64,000 bases of DNA from Rhodanobacter sp. B04 (lineage in GTDB: Bacteria; Pseudomonadota; Gammaproteobacteria; Xanthomonadales; Rhodanobacteraceae), in NCBI RefSeq assembly GCF_002001125.1, contig NZ_MUNV01000009.1, positions 1 through 64,000 of the forward strand. The letters run 5' to 3'. The position numbers and the translations under genes are program-made. Shown here in pieces: positions 19,871 through 27,959 of the stretch. The notes below the pieces were generated by a model that ran no database searches, was not told the DNA's origin, and was given only the letters and a program-made list of their open reading frames with translations. Position 1 is the stretch's first letter; each line of letters opens with the position of its first letter.

Positions 19871-21208
19871 TCAACCTCTGATCGCCCAGAGCTGCAGGTC
19901 GAGACCGGCGAACTCGCCACCAAAATGGAAGGCGATGCCGCCGGATGTCTTCAACATCCGCCACATCGAGGAATTCTTGTCGAACTCGAAATACAGGTAG
20001 CCGGAGTTGTACGGAATCTGCCGTGGCGCCACCGGCATCGGTGTCACCGGAATGCCGGGAAGCTGCAGGTTCACCAGGTCGCGGATCTTCTCGACCGGGC
20101 CGATCTTCGACTGCGCAGGCAACTGCCGCCGCAGATCCTCCGACTTCAGGTCGGCCTTGGCCGCCAGCACGAACGCGGCGGTGTCGATCAGGCTGAGATC
20201 CGGCACCACAGCCACCCACACCCCGAACTTGCGCTGCTGCATTGGAATCGGGATCGCCGTCTGCTCCAGCACGGCACTGAGGCTGCTGCGCAACGCAACG
20301 ATCAACGGCTCGAAACTCTCATACAGGGCTTCGTGCCGGTACGGCGGAAACGCCGACGGCCGCTTGCCGGGCATGGTGAACGTGGCCAGTTCGCCGGCCA
20401 TGCCCGCCAGCACCCGGTAGAAATCCTCCGGATGCAATACCGGCGCCGCGGCCAGATGGGCTATCAACGGCTGGTAGCGGTTCACCACCTGCAGCAACAG
20501 GAAATCGGCAATCTCGGCAGCACCACCGCGATCCGTCACAGCCACACGACTGGCCAACGCCTCGCCGCGCTGGTGCAGCAGGCCGAGAAGCTCGGTGAGG
20601 AACGTGGTCAACTTGGGGGCGGCCTGGCAACTGAGCGCCGTCGGCATGAAGGCTTCTTCGAGGATCACGCGCCGATCGGAGCGGCACTCCACGATCCGCG
20701 CCAGCGGGATCTGTGCCAGACCCTCCAGCGGCTGCGACTGCGGCAGCAGCCGGCTGTTCAGGCCACCCACTTCCAGCGTCGTCAGGCCATCGACACTGCC
20801 GGACGCATCGCGCACATCGGTTTCCCGCACGCGGAAGCGAAACAGTTTGTCGGCCGGAGCTTCGGGCCGTCCACTGTCGGGCTGCGCCGGTGAGCGCAAC
20901 GGCAAGGTCAGAAAAACGGTCTGATCGCGCCAGTTGCCGTCGACCTCGAGCGCCAACGGCAATGGATCGTCGTTCGGCATCGAGAAAGGCGTGCCGTCGG
21001 GAAATACGCCCCGTGCCCGCTTGATGCCGAGCTTGCCGATCGCCAGCAGGTCGGTCTCAAGCTCCAGCTCCGAGAAACCCCAGGTGTAGGGGCGCAGACT
21101 GCCCGAGCGCAGCTCCACGAAGCGCTCGAGATAGCGCTCCTGCTGCTGCAGATGCTGGGGCCGGAGGAACAGTCCCTCGCTCCAGACGACTTTGTTGTTA
21201 TCCGCCAT
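19871..21208 (-). CDS. tssK: TssK T6SS baseplate protein
   Basis: A 445-residue cytosolic baseplate subunit that links the baseplate to the TssL/TssM membrane complex. It starts with the typical V-V-W-S-E-G-L-F-L-R-P-Q-H-L-Q-Q-Q sequence, followed by the shell-domain pattern L-R-P-Y-x-W-G-F-S, and ends in a receptor-binding-like domain. Length matches the family. The stop lies 4 bases before the tssL start. Upstream, 127 bases separate it from tagH, an unusually wide gap for this operon. In the HSI-I type locus of P. aeruginosa that position is held by tssJ. Confidence 0.97.
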   Translation of the reverse strand: MADNNKVVWSEGLFLRPQHLQQQERYLERFVELRSGSLRPYTWGFSELELETDLLAIGKLGIKRARGVFPDGTPFSMPNDDPLPLALEVDGNWRDQTVFLTLPLRSPAQPDSGRPEAPADKLFRFRVRETDVRDASGSVDGLTTLEVGGLNSRLLPQSQPLEGLAQIPLARIVECRSDRRVILEEAFMPTALSCQAAPKLTTFLTELLGLLHQRGEALASRVAVTDRGGAAEIADFLLLQVVNRYQPLIAHLAAAPVLHPEDFYRVLAGMAGELATFTMPGKRPSAFPPYRHEALYESFEPLIVALRSSLSAVLEQTAIPIPMQQRKFGVWVAVVPDLSLIDTAAFVLAAKADLKSEDLRRQLPAQSKIGPVEKIRDLVNLQLPGIPVTPMPVAPRQIPYNSGYLYFEFDKNSSMWRMLKTSGGIAFHFGGEFAGLDLQLWAIRG

Positions 21209-21261
21209 GCGTCGCGTCTGCCCGTGTCAGAATTTCGCCCGGCGATGCTGCCGGCCATTCA

Positions 21262-21290
21262 GGCGTTGTCGGCACGCTGCCGGCAACGCC
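21262..21290. repeat. Long hairpin in the tagH-tssK gap
   Basis: Inverted repeat with 13-base arms (21262-21274 and 21278-21290), a 3-base loop and one mismatch. No T-run follows on the transcribed strand, so it does not look like a rho-independent terminator. It may be a processing or stability element in the operon mRNA, or a repetitive palindrome inserted where tssJ usually lies. Confidence 0.7.
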
Positions 21291-21335
21291 CTCCCCTGGA
21301 TCTTTGCTGCTGCGACCCGTAGCGCCCCCTGCGCC

Positions 21336-22715
21336 TCAGTGACGTGCTGACTTCTGCATTCTCCGCGCCGACTTCAGGCGTGACAACTGTTCCTCATAGG
21401 CACGCGCGAATTCGTCGCCGAACAGCCTGCGGAAGCATTCGTCGGGGTCCTTTGACAACCCGTCGAAGCCCTCGCGGTACTTCTCCCAGTATTTGCCCTT
21501 GCCGGCGAACGCGGAACGCTTTGAACCGCCATCCGCCTCCTGCTCGAACCGGTCGGGGTTGAAGTGCGCCAGCAGCGACTCGAACGCTGCGCGTACCCCG
21601 GCCAGCATGGCCATCTGATGGCAGCGGATGTCGTCGAACGCATCCTCGAATGCCATGGTTCCGGACATGAAGGCCGAATTCGATGGCCCCATGATCTTCT
21701 GCAGCGCCTCTTCCGGGTTCGGTGCGAACTTCAGCGGGTTGTTTTCCGAGCGCTGGATGATCGTCACCGGCAGCCGGAACGTGTTCTTGATCTCGGCGCG
21801 GGCGCGCAGGACGTCCATGACACCGTCGACCACGACACGAAAAATCTGGTCGACATTCGCCGGCAACGCAGCAGCGGAGGCCGTCGCTTCCGCGATCGGA
21901 GCCACGGCAACGGCCGGCTGATATACCGGCCCGGCGGCAGGTGGCGAAGGCATGGGCGCAGGCGGTGGACTGGGGGCTGGCGATGCCGGGGACGATCCAA
22001 AATCGCCCATGGTGAGGTCCCAGTCGTCCGGCAACGCCTGAGCCTGTCGCTGCTCCGTCGTTATCGGCGGCCGGAAATAATCCTCGGTGCTGACCGAGTG
22101 GTTCCATCCAGAACTGGCATTGCCTGTCGTGGCAGAGGACAACAGCCCCGACGACGCGGTGTCGGCCGGGCCGAACAGGTTCAGCGGATCCAGTTCATTG
22201 CCGGAGGTCGAGCTGACTGCCCCCGGAATCAGTTCGGCATCCATCGGAATGACCGATGCCGTCGGCGGGTAGCTTGCACGCGGCGCCGGATCGAGCAGGC
22301 CGAAATCGAGTGGGTCCATCATCGCCGGTGCCCGTGCCGGCTCGACTGCAGGCACAGGCGCCGCGTCCAACAGATCCGGCATTGCCGATGCAGCACTGGC
22401 ATCCTGCAGATGGATTTCCACTTCGAAGGTATCGATAAGCAGGCGGTCACCTTCCTTCAATGCGGAGGGCTCACCTTTGATAAGCGGCACGTCGTTCAAC
22501 AGCATGCCGTTGGTGCTGCGATCCTCGACAAAGTACATGCCGTTCAGATAGCGGATCATCGCGTGAACTCGGGATACACCCGAGGCACCAAGCACCCAGT
22601 CGCAATCTTCCGAGCGGCCGATACTGCCGCCCCTGGCCTCGAACGTCTTGCGGCTGCGACTGCCGAATTGGACAGCCTGATGGCCGGCAACTGCGAGGAT
22701 CAGGGTCTGCGACAT
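21336..22715 (-). CDS. tagH: TagH, T6SS-associated FHA-domain protein
   Basis: A 459-residue cytosolic phosphothreonine reader (Fha) of the T6SS activation pathway. The FHA domain occupies residues 1-103 with the conserved G-S-I-G-R-S, V-S-R-V-H and S-T-N-G motifs that contact phosphothreonine. A Pro/Ala/Ser-rich linker follows (about 105-270), then the C-terminal TagH domain (about 275-450, with V-V-V-D-G-V-M-D-V-L-R-A-R-A-E-I-K). It should bind phosphorylated PpkA and/or TssL. It is the first gene of the tagH-tssK-tssL-tssM-tagF-pppA-ppkA run; a 564-base gap upstream suggests its own promoter. Confidence 0.95.
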   Translation of the reverse strand: MSQTLILAVAGHQAVQFGSRSRKTFEARGGSIGRSEDCDWVLGASGVSRVHAMIRYLNGMYFVEDRSTNGMLLNDVPLIKGEPSALKEGDRLLIDTFEVEIHLQDASAASAMPDLLDAAPVPAVEPARAPAMMDPLDFGLLDPAPRASYPPTASVIPMDAELIPGAVSSTSGNELDPLNLFGPADTASSGLLSSATTGNASSGWNHSVSTEDYFRPPITTEQRQAQALPDDWDLTMGDFGSSPASPAPSPPPAPMPSPPAAGPVYQPAVAVAPIAEATASAAALPANVDQIFRVVVDGVMDVLRARAEIKNTFRLPVTIIQRSENNPLKFAPNPEEALQKIMGPSNSAFMSGTMAFEDAFDDIRCHQMAMLAGVRAAFESLLAHFNPDRFEQEADGGSKRSAFAGKGKYWEKYREGFDGLSKDPDECFRRLFGDEFARAYEEQLSRLKSARRMQKSARH

Positions 22716-23279
22716 CGGTACGCTCTATTTCCCTGGAGCTGTCACTGCAACCAAGACAGCGGTGGATGAACCGCCTCGTGTCTGTATGACCCACCTGACC
22801 CGGATCACCTGCGACCAAACCACGATGGCCACTCGTTCACGGACAAAAGGCGTTACCCGGGAGTTGGCACGAGCGCAGATGACTCTCTCATCAGCGTCAG
22901 ATCGTCCCGCCCCCCTTGCATCTAACAAATCGGTAATCCCTACCCTCATCAACCAACGCAGCACGCCGCCACTAGTGGATGCTCCACAGCTCTCGACCAA
23001 CCAACCTCAGGTCGAACCCCACCATGGGCAACCCAGGCGCGATGCATCTGCCGCTCGCCATCGTATCGCCCCTCCGCACAACGGGCAAGCCGCCGAAAAC
23101 ACGACACGACACGTGCGCGAGTCGTTCGCAGCAAGTCCGCCATGGCTGACAGCGAAGCCCCTCAGCGATGCAATCGAACGACTACACTCAAGCCCACTGC
23201 ACGAGTGGCACGACCATCTCGACGGTGCTCCCATTCGGCAGGGCAGTCGCCGCGAAAGCATGTTCTGGGAGCAGCAGAT
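22716..23279. other. Non-coding stretch upstream of tagH
   Basis: This stretch of 564 bases lies between the DUF6931-like gene and tagH. A plus-strand frame crosses it, but its composition and lack of any recognisable motif argue against a gene. It probably carries the tagH operon promoter. I could not identify a convincing sigma-70 or sigma-54 promoter, operator or terminator in it. Confidence 0.5.
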
Positions 23280-23828
23280 TCATGCTCCGCCTGAGCCACC
23301 ACCTGCGCCATTCAGCAAAGTCATGGCCGGTTCGATGAACCCTGCCCGGCGGATCTCGAATTTATCGATGACCAGCGCCGCCAGCATGTTGATTCCGGCC
23401 ACCACGGCGTAGGCCGTCAGATGATCCGGCGGTGGCACTGGCGTTGCCTGTGAAGCCGGTGCCAGACTTCCACTGGACCACCCAGCCGCAGCGGCCAGCC
23501 ACGCCCCGGTCGATTTGTAGCCGCCCGCACTGGCGAACTCGAAGGCAGCGCGCCGGTTGCTTTCATTCGGTTCGCGCACCCACTTTTCAGCCAGAGATGC
23601 CCCCGCCTTGTCCTCGGGACTCAGCACCTGATCGCGCGCGCATTGGCACAACCAAGCCACGGCGTAACGTTTTGGCAACAGCCGCGCAAGCAATTTCAGC
23701 GCATCCTGTACTTTGCCGGCACCAACCAAGGCCTGTACTGCCGCTTGCGGAGTCATATCGGGACTTAGCAGCGCACCCGCCGGCTCGGATAGTTCCATCT
23801 GAATGCATGCTTGCATGACTGCTGACAT
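23280..23828 (-). CDS. VgrG-linked protein, DUF6931-like
   Basis: A 182-residue protein starting 15 bases after the vgrG stop, so co-transcribed with it. It resembles, from memory, the DUF6931 family often found beside T6SS genes. Residues 25-70 are helical (M-T-P-Q-A-A-V-Q-A-L-V-G-A-G-K-V, then L-A-R-L-L-P-K-R-Y-A-V-A-W-L-C-Q), followed by an E-S-N-R-R-A-A-F-E-F-A motif near 98-108. The C-terminus is moderately hydrophobic and Gly-rich. No signal peptide. A role as adaptor or chaperone for spike loading is a guess from position only. Confidence 0.75.
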   Translation of the reverse strand: MSAVMQACIQMELSEPAGALLSPDMTPQAAVQALVGAGKVQDALKLLARLLPKRYAVAWLCQCARDQVLSPEDKAGASLAEKWVREPNESNRRAAFEFASAGGYKSTGAWLAAAAGWSSGSLAPASQATPVPPPDHLTAYAVVAGINMLAALVIDKFEIRRAGFIEPAMTLLNGAGGGSGGA

Positions 23829-23843
23829 GTGCGTGTCCTCCGC

Positions 23844-25880
23844 TCACCCGATCATGATGATGCCGCCGGACATCTGTGCCATGGCATCGCCCTTCAGCGT
23901 CAACATGGTTCCCTTGACTGTCGTCATGGCGGTGCCTGCCACCTCCAATATCGCGTCGCAGTGCATCTTCAGGCTGGCCCCTGCGCCGACGTCCATCGTC
24001 GCGCCAGCCTTGATGCCGACCTGGGTCTGACCTTCAATCTTTACGCCCATCTGGCCGGTGATCGTGATGTTGACACCCTTGATCTCAATGGAACCATCGC
24101 TTTTCATGACAATGCTGGAGGCACCTGTGACCAGTTCGATCTCGCTACCGGCATTGAGACTGAATTTCTGACCTATCGTGGTCGTGCCATTCTGGGTGAC
24201 ATCGAGCTTGTCGTCGTTGCCCACGCTGATCTTGCGGTCGTTAGAAACACTCTCGGTCTGGTCGTGCTTGATGGAGACCGTCTGGTCATTCTTGATGGTG
24301 ATTGATTCATCATGGTCGATCGTGACCGTATGGTCGTTCTCCACCTCTTCATGCATGTCCTTCTGCGCATGCATGAAGAAATCTTCGCTGCCTTTCTTGT
24401 CCTCGAAGCGGATCTCGTTGAAATCGTCCGCCCCGCCCAGCAGGCTCCGGCTCTTGATGCCGCTTTGCGTCTTGTTGTCGGGCAGCGTGTACGGCGGCAT
24501 GTTGCTCGCGTTGTAGACGCTGCCGATCACCAGCGGCCGGTCCGGGTCGCCCTCCAGGAAACTGACCACGACCTCCTGGCCGACGCGTGGAATATTCACT
24601 GCGCCCCAGTTCTGGCCAGCCCAGGACGACGCCACCCTGACCGGGCAGGAAATGTGCGCGTTCTTCTTGTCCGCCTGGTTCCAGAAAAAAGTGACCTGAA
24701 TGCGTCCGTACTTGTCGACGCTGATGTCCTCGGACGTGTCGCTACCGGCCACCACGGCCGTCTGCAAGCCAACGATCATCGGTTTGGCTGCGGTGTGCAT
24801 GGTGCGGAACGGTTGCCGACTCTGGATTGCCGAGAAATGGCAATAGAAAAGATCGCCGCCGGTCTGCTGCCCGGAGATGTACGTGTCGTCCTCGATATGG
24901 ATGGTCGAGCCGGTGACGAGGTATTCCAGATTCAGCTCACTGCGCGGAAATTCGCTCAGGGTGAACAGGCCGCCGGTCAACAATCCACATGCCGTGGTCG
25001 AACCGCTGCACTGGGATTGCGGCACGTTCAGGGCTTCAAGCCGAACCTGTGCGTAATGTTGTCCATCGGCGGCGGTTAGGTGATCGCCCGGATAATCAAA
25101 CGACTCCAGCCCATTCACGCCGTGGTTGTCGTCGGCATTGCTGATCTGGTCGGTTCCCAGCAAGGACGTCTTCGGTTTCAGCGGATCGTAGTCAGTCAGC
25201 GAATACTTGATCGTCTGCACGGTTCGCACGGTGGAAAAGTCGTGGATCGCCACCTCCTGCTTTCCGCGGCTGTTGGCGCCCTGCGGCCGATAGGGCAGTT
25301 TGTCGAATCCGCTGGTTGCGCTGTGGGCACCCAGCGAATCCGCCAGAACCATGGTGTGGGTATCGCCGGTGTGCTGGAAAAAGTAATAGATGCCTTCCTG
25401 CTCCATCAGCCGGCTGATGAAGTTGAAGTAGTCCTCGCGATACTGCACGCAGTAGTCCCGCGGCTCGTAACTGCCGCTGAGGCTCAGCTTGACGTCGGTA
25501 TAACCCACCTCGGACAGGACAGTCTTGATGATGTCGGGAACCGAGGTGCTGAGGTAGATGCGGCAGTCCACCTTGTGCTGCAAAAGCCATGGCTTGGGCA
25601 CCAGGGTCACGGCGTATTCGGCGTACCGCTCGTTCTTGAAGCTCTCGAAGCCGGTCTGGGAAATTTCCGAAACGATGCCGTTGAAATAGCGCTTGTAGCC
25701 ATCCGTATCCAACGTGACGGTCATCGAGCTGCCAAGCAGGTCACGCAGCGCGACCGCGCCTTCCTTGCTCAGCATTTTCAACTGGTAGGAAAAAAGCCTT
25801 CCAAGCTGCTCGCTGCCCGATAGACTCGCGGGCAGCAGCTTGTCACCGAGGTTTGACTTCAGTGTCATCCGATGCGTCAT
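23844..25880 (-). CDS. vgrG: VgrG (TssI) T6SS spike protein
   Basis: A 678-residue spike trimer subunit with the gp27/gp5-like core (residues about 1-480: T-L-K-S-N-L-G-D-K-L-L, then Y-R-E-D-Y-F-N-F-I-S-R-L-M-E-Q-E-G-I-Y-Y-F-F, then W-A-G-Q-N-W-G-A, V-V-S-F-L-E-G-D-P-D-R-P). A C-terminal beta-helix needle follows, with repeats such as T-V-S-I-K-H-D-Q-T. It ends without an extra effector domain, so cargo must bind non-covalently or through PAAR. The ATG at 25880 is preferred: GGGGAG sits 7 bases upstream, whereas the ATG six bases earlier is too close to that site. It is divergent from the GH19-like effector gene. Confidence 0.96.
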   Translation of the reverse strand: MTHRMTLKSNLGDKLLPASLSGSEQLGRLFSYQLKMLSKEGAVALRDLLGSSMTVTLDTDGYKRYFNGIVSEISQTGFESFKNERYAEYAVTLVPKPWLLQHKVDCRIYLSTSVPDIIKTVLSEVGYTDVKLSLSGSYEPRDYCVQYREDYFNFISRLMEQEGIYYFFQHTGDTHTMVLADSLGAHSATSGFDKLPYRPQGANSRGKQEVAIHDFSTVRTVQTIKYSLTDYDPLKPKTSLLGTDQISNADDNHGVNGLESFDYPGDHLTAADGQHYAQVRLEALNVPQSQCSGSTTACGLLTGGLFTLSEFPRSELNLEYLVTGSTIHIEDDTYISGQQTGGDLFYCHFSAIQSRQPFRTMHTAAKPMIVGLQTAVVAGSDTSEDISVDKYGRIQVTFFWNQADKKNAHISCPVRVASSWAGQNWGAVNIPRVGQEVVVSFLEGDPDRPLVIGSVYNASNMPPYTLPDNKTQSGIKSRSLLGGADDFNEIRFEDKKGSEDFFMHAQKDMHEEVENDHTVTIDHDESITIKNDQTVSIKHDQTESVSNDRKISVGNDDKLDVTQNGTTTIGQKFSLNAGSEIELVTGASSIVMKSDGSIEIKGVNITITGQMGVKIEGQTQVGIKAGATMDVGAGASLKMHCDAILEVAGTAMTTVKGTMLTLKGDAMAQMSGGIIMIG

Positions 25881-26111
25881 ATCCATTCTCCCCAGCGAGC
25901 CCGCGATGACGGACTGGCAAGCTCGATTGTTTACCATATTTCCGCTAGGTGCGGGTAGCTTCCGCTGTGTCAGGCATCCCTGAATTTACCGCTTTCCCGG
26001 ATGGCAAGTCCTTTGCTTCCAAGTGCAGCCAACATGGCCGCCATGCCTGACCGCGATTAGACTCCCATCGCCGGTGTGCGGTTGTCCTGAACCTGACAAT
26101 GGAGCGATGCC

Positions 26112-27122
26112 ATGGCCAACTTCCGATCCGCACACCCCGGACATACACGCAAGGTCCTCCAGCACCCGCTGCCGGGGCAACAGCCGGGCCCAGGCAAGGC
26201 TCGTCACAAGCCGGCCCATCCTGTTGCCGCCCCCGTCGCCACCAACAGTGCCGCCGATGTCGCTGCGATGGCCATCTATGTCTGGCAGGGGAAATTCGAC
26301 CGGATCAAGCTGCGTGAAGGCTTCATCAAAGAGTTCGGCAAAGACCCTCATTTCGATACGTCGGCCATCCCGCACATGGAGCTGCTGCTCGGCTTCATCG
26401 AGAGCGACATCCGCATTACCGATATTCGCTGGATGGCATACATGCTGGCCACTGCCTATTGGGAAACCACCTCCCTCAAGAAAGAAACCGTGCCCACCCT
26501 CGACAAGCACGGCAAGCAGCGCATGGACAAGAAAGGCAATCCGCTGGTGCATTCCCGGCAACGCTGGCTCATGACGATGTCGCCGGTTGAGGAAGTTGGC
26601 AAGGGTGCCAACCGGCAGTATTTCCTGCCGGTCAAGGTCAAGTCCCTGCCCACCGGAGAAGCCCGTGTCACCGAACAGGACGGCGACCAGTTCACGGTCA
26701 CCGCAAAAGGCAGGGAAAGCGCGATCACCAAGGGTGCCAAGCTGGGCGTCCCCGCCACGCAGAAGGCGGTGAAATCCTATTCCGACGACGATGGCACCGA
26801 ACTGAAGTATTACGGTCGCGGCTACGTACAACTGACCTGGTGGTCGAACTACGCCAAGGCTGGAGCCAACCTGAACATGGGGCTGCAGCTGTTGCTGGAT
26901 CCGGACATGGTGCTGCAGCCGGAAATCGCCTACAAACTGATGGCCCAAGGCATGCTTACCGGGGAAGGTTTCGCCAATGGCCGAAAGCTCGAAAAATACT
27001 TTCACGGCGCAACCACCGATTACATCAAGGCACGCGCCATGGTCAACGGCACTGACCATGCGATACAGATCGCCACGGTCGCCAAAGATTTCGAAACCAT
27101 CCTGATCGCTGCAAAATCCTGA
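26112..27122 (+). CDS. GH19-like glycoside hydrolase, predicted T6SS peptidoglycan-degrading effector
   Basis: A 336-residue protein without signal peptide, divergently transcribed from vgrG. Residues 1-50 are Pro/Ala-rich and probably disordered. The catalytic domain has A-Y-M-L-A-T-A-Y-W-E118-T-T, where E118 is the expected acid, and Y-Y-G-R-G-Y-V-Q-L-T-W-W-S-N-Y (233-247), the hallmark of the lysozyme-like GH19/chitinase-like family. About 90 residues (135-225) lie between the two motifs, more than in the short phage and effector versions I recall. The likely target is the glycan of peptidoglycan (muramidase) rather than chitin. The start has GGAG upstream. A lipoprotein gene follows after 13 bases and reads as its immunity gene. 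The cassette is on the plus strand while the surrounding T6SS genes are on the minus strand, suggesting separate acquisition. Confidence 0.85.
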   Translation: MANFRSAHPGHTRKVLQHPLPGQQPGPGKARHKPAHPVAAPVATNSAADVAAMAIYVWQGKFDRIKLREGFIKEFGKDPHFDTSAIPHMELLLGFIESDIRITDIRWMAYMLATAYWETTSLKKETVPTLDKHGKQRMDKKGNPLVHSRQRWLMTMSPVEEVGKGANRQYFLPVKVKSLPTGEARVTEQDGDQFTVTAKGRESAITKGAKLGVPATQKAVKSYSDDDGTELKYYGRGYVQLTWWSNYAKAGANLNMGLQLLLDPDMVLQPEIAYKLMAQGMLTGEGFANGRKLEKYFHGATTDYIKARAMVNGTDHAIQIATVAKDFETILIAAKS

Positions 27123-27135
27123 GCCGGAAACCACG

Positions 27136-27927
27136 ATGCCTCACACGATGCCATTTCACTTGCCACCGTTCTTGCGCAGGATCCTGCTTTCCATTGGATG
27201 TGTCGCGGGATGCACCGCCGCCACATCGCCATCGCAGCTGCAAGGCAGCTGGGAAGTAGTCCAGGTGGCTGTCGACCAGCGGGATCAACCGCACTGGTTG
27301 TACTTCCCGGCGGATCCGCGACTGCTCGGTCGCGAGCTGCACATCGCTGAGGCCGTAATCAGCCTGAACGACGATTCGCGCGACTGCTCAAAGCCGGCCC
27401 TGTCCACGCTTCCGAAAACCGAACTGCAGAAATACATCGGGCGGAAATTCCCGCGTGCTCCGCAGTACGGGACACCGATCCATCCAACCCTGGCCGATTT
27501 CGGCCTGACTCTCCCTGATTCATCGGTACAACCCCTGCAGATCAGTTGTGACCCCGATACCTCGGCATGGAACGGCGCCTGGCTCATTCCCATCGCGCCG
27601 GATCGTCTGTTGACCAATTACGACAACAACGGTTACGTGCTGGTGTTGCGTCGCCGCCAGGGCACCGATCCAATCAAACCCTCGTTCGCCTGCGGCAACG
27701 CCCAAAGCACGGCCGAACATGCCATCTGCACATCGGCTGCCCTGGCCGGATATGACCGCAGCGTTACTGCAGCCTATCGTCGCGCCCTGTCGGTGTCGGG
27801 CGACGATGCCGCCTCGGTCAGGCAGGAACAGCTCGACTGGCTCAAGACCCGGAATGCCTGCGGTGCTGACGCTGCATGCCTGGAGAAAAACATGCGTGAC
27901 CGGGTCGATCAGCTTATGCAGCAATAG
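27136..27927 (+). CDS. Lipoprotein with LprI-type domain, predicted immunity protein
   Basis: A 263-residue envelope protein. A short N-terminal hydrophobic stretch (15-25) leads to a lipobox V-A-G-C26, so it is likely a periplasmic lipoprotein. The C-terminal 75 residues match the LprI lysozyme-inhibitor pattern: C-G-N-A-Q-S-T-A-E-H-A-I-C near 188-200, then L-A-G-Y-D-R, then Q-L-D-W-L-K-T-R-N-A-C and a final C-L-E-K. The middle (30-185) is not recognised. It lies 13 bases downstream of the GH19-like gene in the same direction. Location in the periplasm, where a T6SS peptidoglycan hydrolase acts, supports an immunity role. Confidence 0.85.
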   Translation: MPHTMPFHLPPFLRRILLSIGCVAGCTAATSPSQLQGSWEVVQVAVDQRDQPHWLYFPADPRLLGRELHIAEAVISLNDDSRDCSKPALSTLPKTELQKYIGRKFPRAPQYGTPIHPTLADFGLTLPDSSVQPLQISCDPDTSAWNGAWLIPIAPDRLLTNYDNNGYVLVLRRRQGTDPIKPSFACGNAQSTAEHAICTSAALAGYDRSVTAAYRRALSVSGDDAASVRQEQLDWLKTRNACGADAACLEKNMRDRVDQLMQQ

Positions 27928-27959
27928 GCACGAGGCCGGTCGTCAAACACGGGATTGCC

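Noticed and set aside
22864-22878. TTGGCAC resembling a sigma-54 -24 element
   Set aside because: The -12 GC is not at the required spacing and the strand points away from the T6SS genes.
22762-23412. 216-codon plus-strand frame between tagH and the DUF6931-like gene
   Set aside because: It overlaps the better supported minus-strand gene, lacks motifs and has no ribosome site.
23844-25937. Longer VgrG start at 25937
   Set aside because: The added residues are not VgrG-like and the ribosome site fits the ATG at 25880.
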